From positions 1-5,423 of the forward strand of contig CAJBPC010000640.1 of the NCBI GenBank assembly GCA_903957405.1: a stretch of DNA of 5,423 nucleotides, read 5' to 3'. A program made the position numbers and the translations under genes. The DNA comes from an uncultured bacterium (GTDB lineage: Bacteria > Bacteroidota > Bacteroidia > Chitinophagales > Chitinophagaceae). This document shows, in pieces, positions 1 to 5,221 of the stretch. Position 1 is the first letter of the stretch, and every line of letters begins with the position of its first letter. A model generated the notes under the pieces. It saw nothing but the letters and a program-made list of their open reading frames with translations. It was not told the origin of the DNA and did not search any database.

Positions 1-63
1 CATTACCGCCAGACGAAGAACATGCTGATCTCATACAACAAAAACAAACTCGGGTTCTTCTGA
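1..63 (+). CDS. Aldehyde dehydrogenase, C-terminal end only (partial)
   Basis: The first 20 codons read in frame to a TGA at 61-63 and give a peptide starting HYRQTKNML and ending NKLGFF. Family knowledge: this matches the extreme C-terminus of NAD-dependent acetaldehyde/aldehyde dehydrogenases of the AldB/ExaC/AcoD type, which end in a tail of the form Y-x-x-T-K-x-x-L-x-S-Y-x-x-x-x-x-G-x-F. These soluble cytoplasmic tetramers oxidise acetaldehyde and other short aldehydes to the acid with NAD+. The catalytic Cys and Glu and the Rossmann domain lie to the left of the window, so activity cannot be judged. The call is strengthened by the DUF779 gene that follows on the same strand, since DUF779 is typically encoded next to exactly this group of dehydrogenases. 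The fragment is short, so the subfamily is an inference. Confidence 0.82.
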   Translation, partial: HYRQTKNMLISYNKNKLGFF

Positions 64-135
64 GAAGGATGAATCAAACCCGCCGCTTGTAGGAAACAGT
101 GCACCAGCAGCTGTGCTGAAGTGATGAAAAGTGTT

Positions 136-188
136 GGGGTTTTGGGAGTCGGAGGAGAAATGGGCGCTTCTTCTGACCTCAAAACCCC
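136..188 (+). repeat. Long imperfect hairpin between the aldehyde dehydrogenase and DUF779 genes
   Basis: GGGGTTTT at 136-143 is perfectly complementary to AAAACCCC at 181-188. The stem continues inward: 144-146 pair with 178-180 (one G-T pair), A147 is bulged, and 148-150 pair with 175-177. Further pairing is possible between purine-rich 151-157 and pyrimidine-rich 168-174. Together this gives a stem of about 14 bp, or about 20 bp with wobble pairs. No T-run follows, so it does not look like a standard intrinsic terminator. A second, weaker hairpin follows at 190-221. The element could be a leader RNA structure, a processing site, or a small palindromic element inserted between two genes that are usually closely spaced. 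Confidence 0.6.
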
Positions 189-189
189 A

Positions 190-221
190 TCGACTTATAG
201 GGAAATGGGGCCTTGTGTCGA
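190..221 (+). repeat. Second, weaker hairpin before DUF779
   Basis: TCGAC at 190-194 is complementary to GTCGA at 217-221, and AGG at 199-201 can pair with CCT at 211-213 inside it, with a near-symmetrical internal loop between the two short stems. It begins directly after the long hairpin at 136-188, so the two may belong to one structured block. The stem is short and could occur by chance. Confidence 0.3.
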
Positions 222-285
222 GCGCCTCCGCTTTGCTACAACTTTCATGTCGACCGGCGTGTTGATTGTCTTGAAAACATATCTT

Positions 286-657
286 ATGATCAAAAGAGTA
301 TTGGTCACTCCTGCAGCAGCAGAGATCATCGATCAACTAAGGGAAAAGAACGGCGAACTCATGTTCCACCAAAGTGGAGGGTGCTGTGATGGCTCACAAC
401 CCATGTGCTTCGTGAAAGGAGAATTCAGGATCGGCGGCAGTGATGTGCGGATCGGGGAGATAGCGGGCTGCTCTTTCTTCATGCACGAGAACCAGTTCGA
501 ATACTGGAAACACACACAGCTGACCATCGACATCACACCCGGAAGAGGCTCCAGCTTCTCCCTGGAAATCCCGCTGGGGTTGCGGTTCATTGTCCATTCA
601 AGGGTTTTCACAGATCAGGAAATGGAAGCGCTGGAACCAGTGGAAACATTCGAATAA
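286..657 (+). CDS. DUF779 family protein (aldehyde dehydrogenase-associated)
   Basis: The protein is 123 residues from ATG 286 and closely fits DUF779 (PF05610), whose members are about 110-130 residues. The signature HQSGGCCDGS is at residues 28-37, followed by a Cys at 41, GEIAG at 57-61, QFEYWKHTQL at 70-79, and DITPGRG with a FSLE strand at 82-94. The clustered C33, C34, D35 and C41 are suggestive of metal or redox chemistry, but no biochemical role is firmly established. Family members are encoded beside AldB/ExaC/AcoD-type aldehyde dehydrogenases, as here, so a supporting role in aldehyde oxidation is inferred. It has no signal peptide and is probably cytoplasmic. The frame is open upstream to a GTG at 121, but the family homology starts at MIKRVLVTPAA, and the upstream codons overlap the palindromic block, so ATG 286 is preferred. 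No clear Shine-Dalgarno is present. The 222-base gap from the dehydrogenase is large for this pair. Confidence 0.93.
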   Translation: MIKRVLVTPAAAEIIDQLREKNGELMFHQSGGCCDGSQPMCFVKGEFRIGGSDVRIGEIAGCSFFMHENQFEYWKHTQLTIDITPGRGSSFSLEIPLGLRFIVHSRVFTDQEMEALEPVETFE

Positions 658-747
658 AAATGTACCCGTAGGAACCCACTGCTGAAAGTACGCGTTCAGG
701 ATTGACCGATGCGGCCCGGCAGTCACCGGCAAAAAATATTCGCCGTA

Positions 748-876
748 AACATGCATGCCTGCAAGCATGAAGCCTCTGCTGTATTGATGATCAAAAAACC
801 CATTTGCGCGGCGCTTAAGGGCTTTGATCTTGTCATTAAATCCGCCAAATGGCCGAACTGCAACGGAGGATTTCAT
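748..876 (-). pseudogene. Transposase remnant, ISL3-type C-terminal fragment
   Basis: Read on the - strand from 876, the frame contains GGFNDKIKALKRRANGF, then D-H-Q-Y, a hydrophobic stretch and M-H. Family knowledge: ISL3-type transposases (IS204/IS1001/IS1096/IS1165, DDE_Tnp_ISL3, PF01610) end with a very similar block of form E-G-x-N-N-K-I-K-x-x-K-R-x-A-x-G-[FY], an aromatic residue and L-x-I-L, just before the C-terminus. Here the Glu of the E-G-x-N block, the third acidic residue of the DDE triad, reads as Gly, and nothing recognisable as the rest of the transposase precedes it. The bounds are approximate: the frame runs on to 598 into the DUF779 gene, but that tail looks like non-coding read-through. 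The piece would be an inactive relic. A chance resemblance cannot be excluded without an alignment. Confidence 0.5.
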
Positions 877-891
877 ACCCGATCTTCTTGC

Positions 892-934
892 AATTGCTGA
901 ACAATTTCCCAGGAGGGACGTGTTTTCAGCAGTT
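892..934. repeat. 10-bp inverted repeat with an inner hairpin
   Basis: AATTGCTGAA at 892-901 pairs with TTCAGCAGTT at 925-934 (nine Watson-Crick pairs and one T-G pair). Within the 23-base loop, TCCC at 907-910 pairs with GGGA at 915-918 around an AGGA loop. No T-run follows on either strand; on the - strand a T6 run instead precedes it. It may be a weak terminator between convergent genes or part of the old insertion. Confidence 0.4.
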
Positions 935-961
935 CACAAAAAACCATACCACCGCGTCATT

Positions 962-1023
962 GTGGCAAACAAAGTAAATATAAGCGTGACCAGTGGCACA
1001 CAAAATAAATATAAGCGCGAACA
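962..1023. repeat. 31-bp tandem duplication (two copies, 27/31 identical)
   Basis: Copy 1 is 962-992 and copy 2 is 993-1023. Both begin GTGGCA and share the core TAAATATAAGCG. Aligned without gaps they differ at four positions (7, 13, 26 and 29), giving 27 of 31 identities. The array ends ten bases before the stop codon of the - strand phosphatase gene, so it lies in that gene's 3' untranslated region. Two copies are too few for a CRISPR array and there are no spacers. It may be a replication-slippage duplication or a pair of protein-binding sites. Confidence 0.8.
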
Positions 1024-1033
1024 CAAGCACATC

Positions 1034-2158
1034 TCAAAAGACAAAAGCCGCACGGTACCCATCGGGGCGGATGACGAACATTCCACCACCTTCTAGGAGC
1101 AGTGCTTCAGAATTTCCTTTGGCATGCGGGGTGTCGACATTGATGAGTTTCCCATCATAAAATGCCGACACGGTATCGGCGATCGGGGTATGCCCCGTTA
1201 TCACCCGCTGGATGCGGAACTGCTGCAGGGTGGAGTCCAGCACTTGCCTGTTGAAATCCGGACTGGGCATGTAGCATCCGCGAAACCAGAACGGTCCGTA
1301 GTCGGAGAAAAGAACCTCCGTCTGGATATTGGGATAGCGGTAAGTGGTGTCTGGATAAAAGGGTCTTGCTTTTTCGTTGATCTCCGGGATATCCCATCCG
1401 ACGGAATTCATCTGCCTCGAGATCCCGCCATGCACATACAGGTTGCCGCCGATCTTCTCGATGATGTTCTTTGACCGCAGCCACCGGCCGAGTTCCGAAT
1501 CGCTGCCGTAGAGGCTGGTATAGTCCACATGCATCAGGCGTGCATTCTCCAGGTACTTCGGATTGAGGTACCTCAGGTCTGCGGACATGTTCATGATGTC
1601 ATGGTTGCCAAGGATGAAGTGCACATGACCACCCGATTTCCTGGCCTTTTCCTCAAGCGCATATATCAGCCAAAGGGTCTCCGTCACCTGGTTTCCGCGG
1701 TCGAAGAAATCACCCGCCAACACGAGGTGCCCGTCACCGAAAGTCCACTCCAGCCGCTCATCCACCACACCGGCCGACTGGAGCAGTTTTCGGAATGCGG
1801 CGAAGTTCCCTTCGATATCAGACATGATCAACTGACGGGAAGCTTTTTTATATTCACTTTTTTCGTTGACGATCTTGTCTTTGATGCGGACTTCGAAAGT
1901 CATTCCCGGGATGTCCGTATTCACCCTGAGCGGCAGACCCGCCTTTCTATCAATGGACATGCTGTCGTGCCGCAGCACTTTCGCATCCTTTTCCGCAGCG
2001 ATGTACTTCACATGCAGAAGAGTCCCGTCGTAGATCAGATACGGTCCATCGTTCAGTACGGCGTGGCGTTGATCGTTCATGGCATTTTCTTTTCGGATAT
2101 TCCCTGAGAGCATAATGGCCAGGAACATCAGCGGGACAATGTGTTTACATATGCTCAT
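1034..2158 (-). CDS. Exported PPP-like metallophosphoesterase
   Basis: The chosen start gives 374 residues. The calcineurin-like metallophosphoesterase core is clear in order: SDIEGN at 113-118, GDFFDRG at 149-155, LGNHDIMN at 183-190, YVHGG at 241-245, and TGHTP at 321-325. These are the metal-binding and catalytic motifs of PPP-type phosphatases, which hydrolyse phosphoesters using two metal ions. GDxxDRG and GNHD are canonical, but the first motif has Glu where GDxHG has His (E116). The N-terminus carries a basic residue and then a hydrophobic run at about 8-18, consistent with export; no lipobox Cys follows it. An upstream ATG at 2200 adds 14 residues ahead of the hydrophobic segment and looks less like a signal sequence, so ATG 2158 is preferred. 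About 110 residues precede the catalytic core. The substrate is unknown. The oxidoreductase gene lies 145 bases upstream on the same strand, with a terminator-like hairpin between. Confidence 0.88.
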   Translation of the reverse strand: MSICKHIVPLMFLAIMLSGNIRKENAMNDQRHAVLNDGPYLIYDGTLLHVKYIAAEKDAKVLRHDSMSIDRKAGLPLRVNTDIPGMTFEVRIKDKIVNEKSEYKKASRQLIMSDIEGNFAAFRKLLQSAGVVDERLEWTFGDGHLVLAGDFFDRGNQVTETLWLIYALEEKARKSGGHVHFILGNHDIMNMSADLRYLNPKYLENARLMHVDYTSLYGSDSELGRWLRSKNIIEKIGGNLYVHGGISRQMNSVGWDIPEINEKARPFYPDTTYRYPNIQTEVLFSDYGPFWFRGCYMPSPDFNRQVLDSTLQQFRIQRVITGHTPIADTVSAFYDGKLINVDTPHAKGNSEALLLEGGGMFVIRPDGYRAAFVF

Positions 2159-2170
2159 GCCTGAAGGTTT

Positions 2171-2185
2171 GGTTGAAAAACAACC
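2171..2185 (-). promoter_or_regulatory. Small perfect hairpin just upstream of the phosphatase start
   Basis: On the - strand, GGTTG-TTTTT-CAACC forms a perfect 5-bp stem with a 5-base loop. It ends 12 bases before the preferred ATG at 2158, where it could affect ribosome access. If translation started at 2200 instead, it would lie inside the coding sequence. A function is inference only. Confidence 0.35.
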
Positions 2186-2241
2186 GTAAAGTTCGCCCAT
2201 TCAAAAGGGAAAAGAAATGATGGTGGTCATTGGAAAAGAGT

Positions 2242-2274
2242 CAGCCCGCTCTCCGGTGTGCGAAGAACGGGCTG
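2242..2274 (-). terminator. Terminator-like hairpin after the oxidoreductase gene
   Basis: On the - strand the arm CAGCCCGTTCT (plus 2264-2274) pairs with AGAGCGGGCTG (plus 2242-2252): 11 bp with one G-T pair and an 11-base loop. It begins 29 bases beyond the oxidoreductase stop codon and is followed by the moderately T-rich tract ACTCTTTTCC. Position, stem length and GC-rich base fit an intrinsic terminator, although the T-tract is interrupted. It would separate transcription of the oxidoreductase from the downstream phosphatase, or attenuate it. Confidence 0.62.
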
Positions 2275-2303
2275 CATATCTGTTCGAAGTACTGAAGGGA
2301 TGT

Positions 2304-3671
2304 TCACTTCTTGACGACCTGCATCTTTTCCGGATCCCAGAAGATGGCAGTATCCTTGTAATAGCTGTCGTTGCACAACAAAGCGGGAGCGGCGGCCCGA
2401 TAGCCGAAAACGGCATCTTCCTGTACTTTGCCGTTGGTGCGGATGGCGTGGAAGAAATTGAACATGTGGTCGTAGGGTCCGCCCTTGTATCCTTTCTCTG
2501 CTTCATAGGTGAGCGCCTGGGGTCCGACGATCTTCTTTCTTTCGGCATTGCCCCCTTCATTCCTCAGCTTTTCGATCAGAAAGGGATCATCCGAGTTGAG
2601 GTCGCGGTTTCTTTTATGCGTAACACTATCCCAGGTGACGTCCATCGAGCCTTCGCTGCCGACCAGCTTGAGATAGGTCGTGCCGCTGGTGCCATCTACA
2701 AAATTGCAGCGCAGAGAGAGGTTGAAGGCCGGATGCGATTCCGATTTAGGATAGTCGAACGTACCGAGGAGGACGTCAGGCACTTCGCGTCCGTCGTTCC
2801 AATGACGCAATCCTCCGGAAGCGTATACCTTATTCGGGCCTTTGGAGCCTGAAATGAAATGCAGGCTGGAGAATAGATGAACGAAGAGATCACCTGCCAT
2901 GCCGGTGCCGTAATCGGTGTAATTCCTCCAGCGAAAGAACCGCATGGCATCAAAGCTCCGCTTGTTCGTATTGCTCACATAGGCGTCCCAGTCGACCGTT
3001 TGTGCCGATGCATCCTGCGGGATCGGATATTGCCAGACTTCCAGGGGATAGCGGCGTGCCCAGAATCCTTCGGCGTAGTTGAGTTGTCCGATGGCGCCCT
3101 GCATCAGGAGCTCTCTGGCCTTTTCATTGCCCAGAGAAGAAACACCCTGGCTGCCGACCTGAAAAACTTTGCCGGTCTCCTGTTGCACTTTTATCACTGC
3201 GGGGCCTTCACCGACGCTATGCACCATCGGCTTCTCACAATAGACATGCTTGCCGGCGCGCATCGCATCGATGCTTATCTGCTGATGCCAGTGGTCTGGT
3301 GTGGCGATGATGACCGCATCGATATCCTTTCGGTTCAAAAGTTCCCTGTAGCTTCTTGTGGTGAACAACCCCGCACCCCAACGTTCCTTCGCCTGCTTCA
3401 ACCGACCTTCATACAGATCACTTACCGCCACCAGCCTGACGCCCGGCACCTGTAAGGCCGTGAGGGTATCCTGCACACCCATGCCCCCGGAACCGATCAA
3501 TCCGATGTTTACATTGTCGGACGCACTGTAAGGACCGCTGCGTTTCAGGATACCGAATGCATTTTCCGGTGTGTCAGAGGCCATGAGCGGTGTGCCGGAA
3601 GCAAGCGCGGCAGCCGATAGCGAGCATTGTTGCAGAAATTTCCTTCTATTGGAGGATGCGTTCGGTTTCAT
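2304..3671 (-). CDS. Tat-exported Gfo/Idh/MocA family oxidoreductase
   Basis: The protein has 455 residues, a usual length for the exported Bacteroidota branch of this family. A twin-arginine signal is visible: NRRKFLQ at 8-14 followed by an Ala/Leu-rich stretch to about residue 31, implying folded export with bound cofactor. The Rossmann fold begins at about 54, with the dinucleotide loop GLIGSGGMG at 57-65 and the acidic SDLYEGR at 84-90. ATPDHWH at 123-129 and the hallmark EKP at 146-148 follow. In the C-terminal domain, GTGMAGDLFVHLF at 255-267 supplies the D261/H265 pair typical of the active site. Family members are NAD(P)-dependent oxidoreductases acting mostly on sugars, inositols or amino sugars; the substrate here cannot be read. 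ATG 3671 places the Tat motif at the correct distance from the N-terminus. It precedes the metallophosphoesterase on the same strand and is divergent from the stress-protein gene. Confidence 0.93.
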   Translation of the reverse strand: MKPNASSNRRKFLQQCSLSAAALASGTPLMASDTPENAFGILKRSGPYSASDNVNIGLIGSGGMGVQDTLTALQVPGVRLVAVSDLYEGRLKQAKERWGAGLFTTRSYRELLNRKDIDAVIIATPDHWHQQISIDAMRAGKHVYCEKPMVHSVGEGPAVIKVQQETGKVFQVGSQGVSSLGNEKARELLMQGAIGQLNYAEGFWARRYPLEVWQYPIPQDASAQTVDWDAYVSNTNKRSFDAMRFFRWRNYTDYGTGMAGDLFVHLFSSLHFISGSKGPNKVYASGGLRHWNDGREVPDVLLGTFDYPKSESHPAFNLSLRCNFVDGTSGTTYLKLVGSEGSMDVTWDSVTHKRNRDLNSDDPFLIEKLRNEGGNAERKKIVGPQALTYEAEKGYKGGPYDHMFNFFHAIRTNGKVQEDAVFGYRAAAPALLCNDSYYKDTAIFWDPEKMQVVKK

Positions 3672-3773
3672 GCATGGAATTTAATAAAAGTGATGAGATG
3701 CGATATGGTCTTGGAAATTACATCATTCATCCCGCTTGAGAAAAAGCCATAAGTTTTCGACACAAAAAGGGTT

Positions 3774-3793
3774 TGCATCATGATGCATATCAA
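3774..3793. promoter_or_regulatory. Candidate operator: 14-bp palindrome overlapping an FNR-like box
   Basis: TGCATCATGATGCA at 3774-3787 is a perfect 14-bp palindrome. Overlapping it, ATGAT-GCAT-ATCAA at 3780-3793 matches the FNR/CRP-type consensus TTGAT-N4-ATCAA at nine of ten fixed positions. The sequence lies in the 203-base divergent region, 81 bases before the stress-protein start and about 100 bases before the oxidoreductase start. Family knowledge: universal stress proteins are often induced on oxygen or energy limitation by Crp/Fnr-type regulators, so this is a plausible control site. The two symmetries overlap and may not both be functional. No regulator gene is in the window. Confidence 0.45.
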
Positions 3794-3838
3794 ATGACAG
3801 GATAACGTTCATCATGACATTGTTGCCACGGCCGGTCG

Positions 3839-3846
3839 TACTTTCG
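3839..3846 (+). promoter_or_regulatory. Possible Bacteroidota-type -7 element for the stress-protein gene
   Basis: TACTTTCG at 3839-3846 matches the Bacteroidota -7 consensus TAnnTTTG except at one position. A TTG at 3820-3822 lies upstream with a 16-base spacer, shorter than the usual spacing to the -33 element. If used, transcription would start near 3850 and the FNR-like box would be centred roughly 60 bases upstream, a typical activator position. This is a weak pattern match. Confidence 0.25.
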
Positions 3847-3874
3847 AAAAATCAATACCAGCAATACGCATACC

Positions 3875-4714
3875 ATGCAATTCCTCATACCTGTAGATTT
3901 TTCAGAAGCTTCCGCACACATGCTGCGATTCGCATTCGACCTCAATCGTCATTTTTTTGCAAAGCTGCAGATACTGCATCTGTTCGATGTACCGATCACC
4001 GCCGGAGACGACAGTGAGTTGTTTCTGCGGAACTATGAGGCTTACCGAAAAAGCTATGACGATGAACTTTGGGCGTTTGTGAAAAACAACAAAGGACAAT
4101 TTCATTACGACACGGAGGTATTCGCCACTTCCGGAGGGCATTATCAGGGGATCGTATCCTTTGCAAAGACGCATAAGCCCGACATGGTGATCATAGGACA
4201 CAGAGGGGCCGGTGGTTTCAAGCGATGGATGCTCGGCAGTGTATCAAGATACCTCCTGACACACCCGCCGGCTCCGGTACTTTCCATTCCGGAGACATAT
4301 GGATTTCTTAACGGGAAGGGGTTCAAAAACATCCTGTTGGCAACCGACCTCAGCTCGGACATGCCGGAGGAATACTGCAGGTTCCTGAAAGATTTTTCAG
4401 CACGCATGGAAGCGGAGATCACCATCCTTCACTGCATGGTGAAAGATGAGATCAGCCTGCCGGAAGAGGCACAAGTACGCGCTTCGCTGCAGCAGTCATT
4501 CGGCAAGGATATCCGGATCATGCCGCTGCAGGCGGGAGAGCATGTCAGCACGGCCATCACGCAGTACATCGAAGACAATGTCGTCGACCTGTTGGTGACC
4601 ATGCCGCATGAACACACATGGATCGACAAATTGCTCATCGGCAGTGAAACGCGGGAACTGACATCGATGGTGAAAATCCCCTTGATGAGTTTTCCGGAAA
4701 AGTATTCGGTGTGA
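3875..4714 (+). CDS. Universal stress protein with two tandem UspA domains
   Basis: The protein has 279 residues, about twice a single UspA domain, and no signal peptide, so it is cytoplasmic. Domain 1 (about 1-139) starts with the strand MQFLIPVDFS, with D8 in the nucleotide-binding position, and contains the ATP-binding motif G108-x2-G111-x9-G121-S122, followed by APVLSIP. Domain 2 (about 150-275) begins KNILLATDLS, with D158, and ends IPLMSFP. It keeps only the late G256-S257; the first glycines are replaced (TMPHEHTW at 242-249). Domain 1 can therefore probably bind ATP, while domain 2 appears degenerate and perhaps structural. These proteins act in survival under starvation, oxygen limitation or other stress, usually without a known enzymatic reaction. 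ATG 3875 fits the family start; no Shine-Dalgarno is visible. The gene is monocistronic by context: a divergent gene lies upstream and a convergent gene begins 30 bases beyond its stop. Confidence 0.93.
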   Translation: MQFLIPVDFSEASAHMLRFAFDLNRHFFAKLQILHLFDVPITAGDDSELFLRNYEAYRKSYDDELWAFVKNNKGQFHYDTEVFATSGGHYQGIVSFAKTHKPDMVIIGHRGAGGFKRWMLGSVSRYLLTHPPAPVLSIPETYGFLNGKGFKNILLATDLSSDMPEEYCRFLKDFSARMEAEITILHCMVKDEISLPEEAQVRASLQQSFGKDIRIMPLQAGEHVSTAITQYIEDNVVDLLVTMPHEHTWIDKLLIGSETRELTSMVKIPLMSFPEKYSV

Positions 4715-4744
4715 TGTGTGATGGCCATCGAGCGACGGCGCGGA

Positions 4745-5221
4745 TCACTTTGCATTATTTCGGTTCCGAGTGCGACTCGATTTGGAAAGCATTTGAGGAA
4801 CAAGCGTGTCGAAGGCGGCTTGCTGCCTGGAAGTGCACAGCTTCCTGAGCTCCCGAAAATGTCCGAAGAGGATCTCTTCTGAACGCATCGTTTTTTGCGC
4901 TATCACGGCGGTAAACGCCCTGATGGTGCTGTCATCCGTGTCGGTATCGCTTAGGCATTTATAAAGGCTGTCCTTCGATTTTCGGATATCATCCCATAGG
5001 GGTTTCATGTCCTTCAGGTACAATTCCTTCCTTTTCCTGAACATCTTTTCTTGTTCTTCCGTAAGATCCAATTGCCTGTACAAGGCAGGTGTTTCCGGAG
5101 TCTTTCGGCCGTCAAATGGTTTTATGCCGAAAAAATAAAAAGAAAGCATCAAGCCTATGTTGACCATCAACAAGACCGCCAAAAGCACCAGCACCCATTT
5201 CTTGTTTGTGATCATGTTCAT
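4745..5221 (-). CDS. Membrane-anchored CpxP/Spy-like periplasmic stress protein
   Basis: The protein has 158 residues. After KK at 7-8, residues 9-31 form one hydrophobic segment (VLVLLAVLLMVNIGLML...), probably an uncleaved anchor. The rest is charged, mostly helical and would face the periplasm. LDLTEEQ at 51-57 contains the LTxxQ motif of the CpxP/Spy/heavy-metal-resistance group (LTXXQ or Metal_resist type), followed by helix-rich KxxLYLKDMKPLWDDIRKS. A second, degenerate copy, C-T-S-R-Q at 129-133 followed by QAAFD, sits where the family's second motif is expected. Known members are envelope-stress chaperones or metal sensors; binding of metals is not shown here. Its ATG overlaps the stop of the upstream membrane-protein gene (ATGA), so the two are probably translationally coupled. 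An in-frame ATG two codons later (5215) is possible but breaks that overlap. The tail after 147 is basic and Asn/Arg-rich. Confidence 0.8.
   Translation of the reverse strand: MNMITNKKWVLVLLAVLLMVNIGLMLSFYFFGIKPFDGRKTPETPALYRQLDLTEEQEKMFRKRKELYLKDMKPLWDDIRKSKDSLYKCLSDTDTDDSTIRAFTAVIAQKTMRSEEILFGHFRELRKLCTSRQQAAFDTLVPQMLSKSSRTRNRNNAK

Larger units (their letters stand above)
658..1033. other. 376-base intergenic scar region without an intact gene
   Basis: This stretch separates the 3' ends of two convergent genes, DUF779 (+) and the metallophosphoesterase (-). It contains a - strand open frame resembling the C-terminus of an ISL3-type transposase, a 10-bp inverted repeat (892-901/925-934) and a 31-bp tandem duplication (962-1023). 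A short imperfect inverted repeat, GATCAAA at 789-795 against TTTGATC at 823-829, also lies within the transposase-like stretch. No tRNA and no hairpin followed by a T-run on either strand was found, so the terminators of the two flanking genes are not identified. The mix of a coding relic and short duplications suggests a decayed mobile-element insertion. Confidence 0.5.

Noticed and set aside
121..285. N-terminal extension of DUF779 from GTG 121 (55 extra codons in frame).
   Set aside because: The known family starts at the MIKRVLVTPAA position, the protein from 286 has the normal family length, and the extension would run through the palindromic block without recognisable protein features.
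31..336. A 101-codon open frame on the - strand over the 5' part of the DUF779 gene.
   Set aside because: It overlaps the clearly coding DUF779 region and the end of the aldehyde dehydrogenase, has no recognised domain, and its openness can be explained as a shadow of the opposite strand.
774..835. Terminator for the phosphatase transcript formed by GATCAAA/TTTGATC with CCC/GGG and a T6 run.
   Set aside because: The T-run falls inside the stem rather than after it and the pairing is interrupted by unequal bulges; it also lies over 200 bases past the stop codon.
709..900. A short + strand frame of 63 codons in the intergenic region.
   Set aside because: Low-complexity Cys/Lys/His composition with no family resemblance; the - strand of the same stretch has a better explanation as a transposase relic.
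962..1023. Start of a CRISPR array.
   Set aside because: Only two directly abutting copies, no spacers, no palindromic repeat ends and no cas genes in the window.
2217..2852. A 211-codon + strand frame opposite the oxidoreductase.
   Set aside because: It lies antisense to a confidently identified gene with Gfo/Idh/MocA motifs and shows no domain of its own.
4715..4744. Bidirectional terminator between the converging stress-protein and CpxP/Spy-like genes; GATGGCCATC at 4720-4729 is a perfect palindrome.
   Set aside because: The palindrome leaves no loop, no T-run follows on either strand, and the GTGAT/ATCAC pair around it is only five bases, so a terminator cannot be supported.
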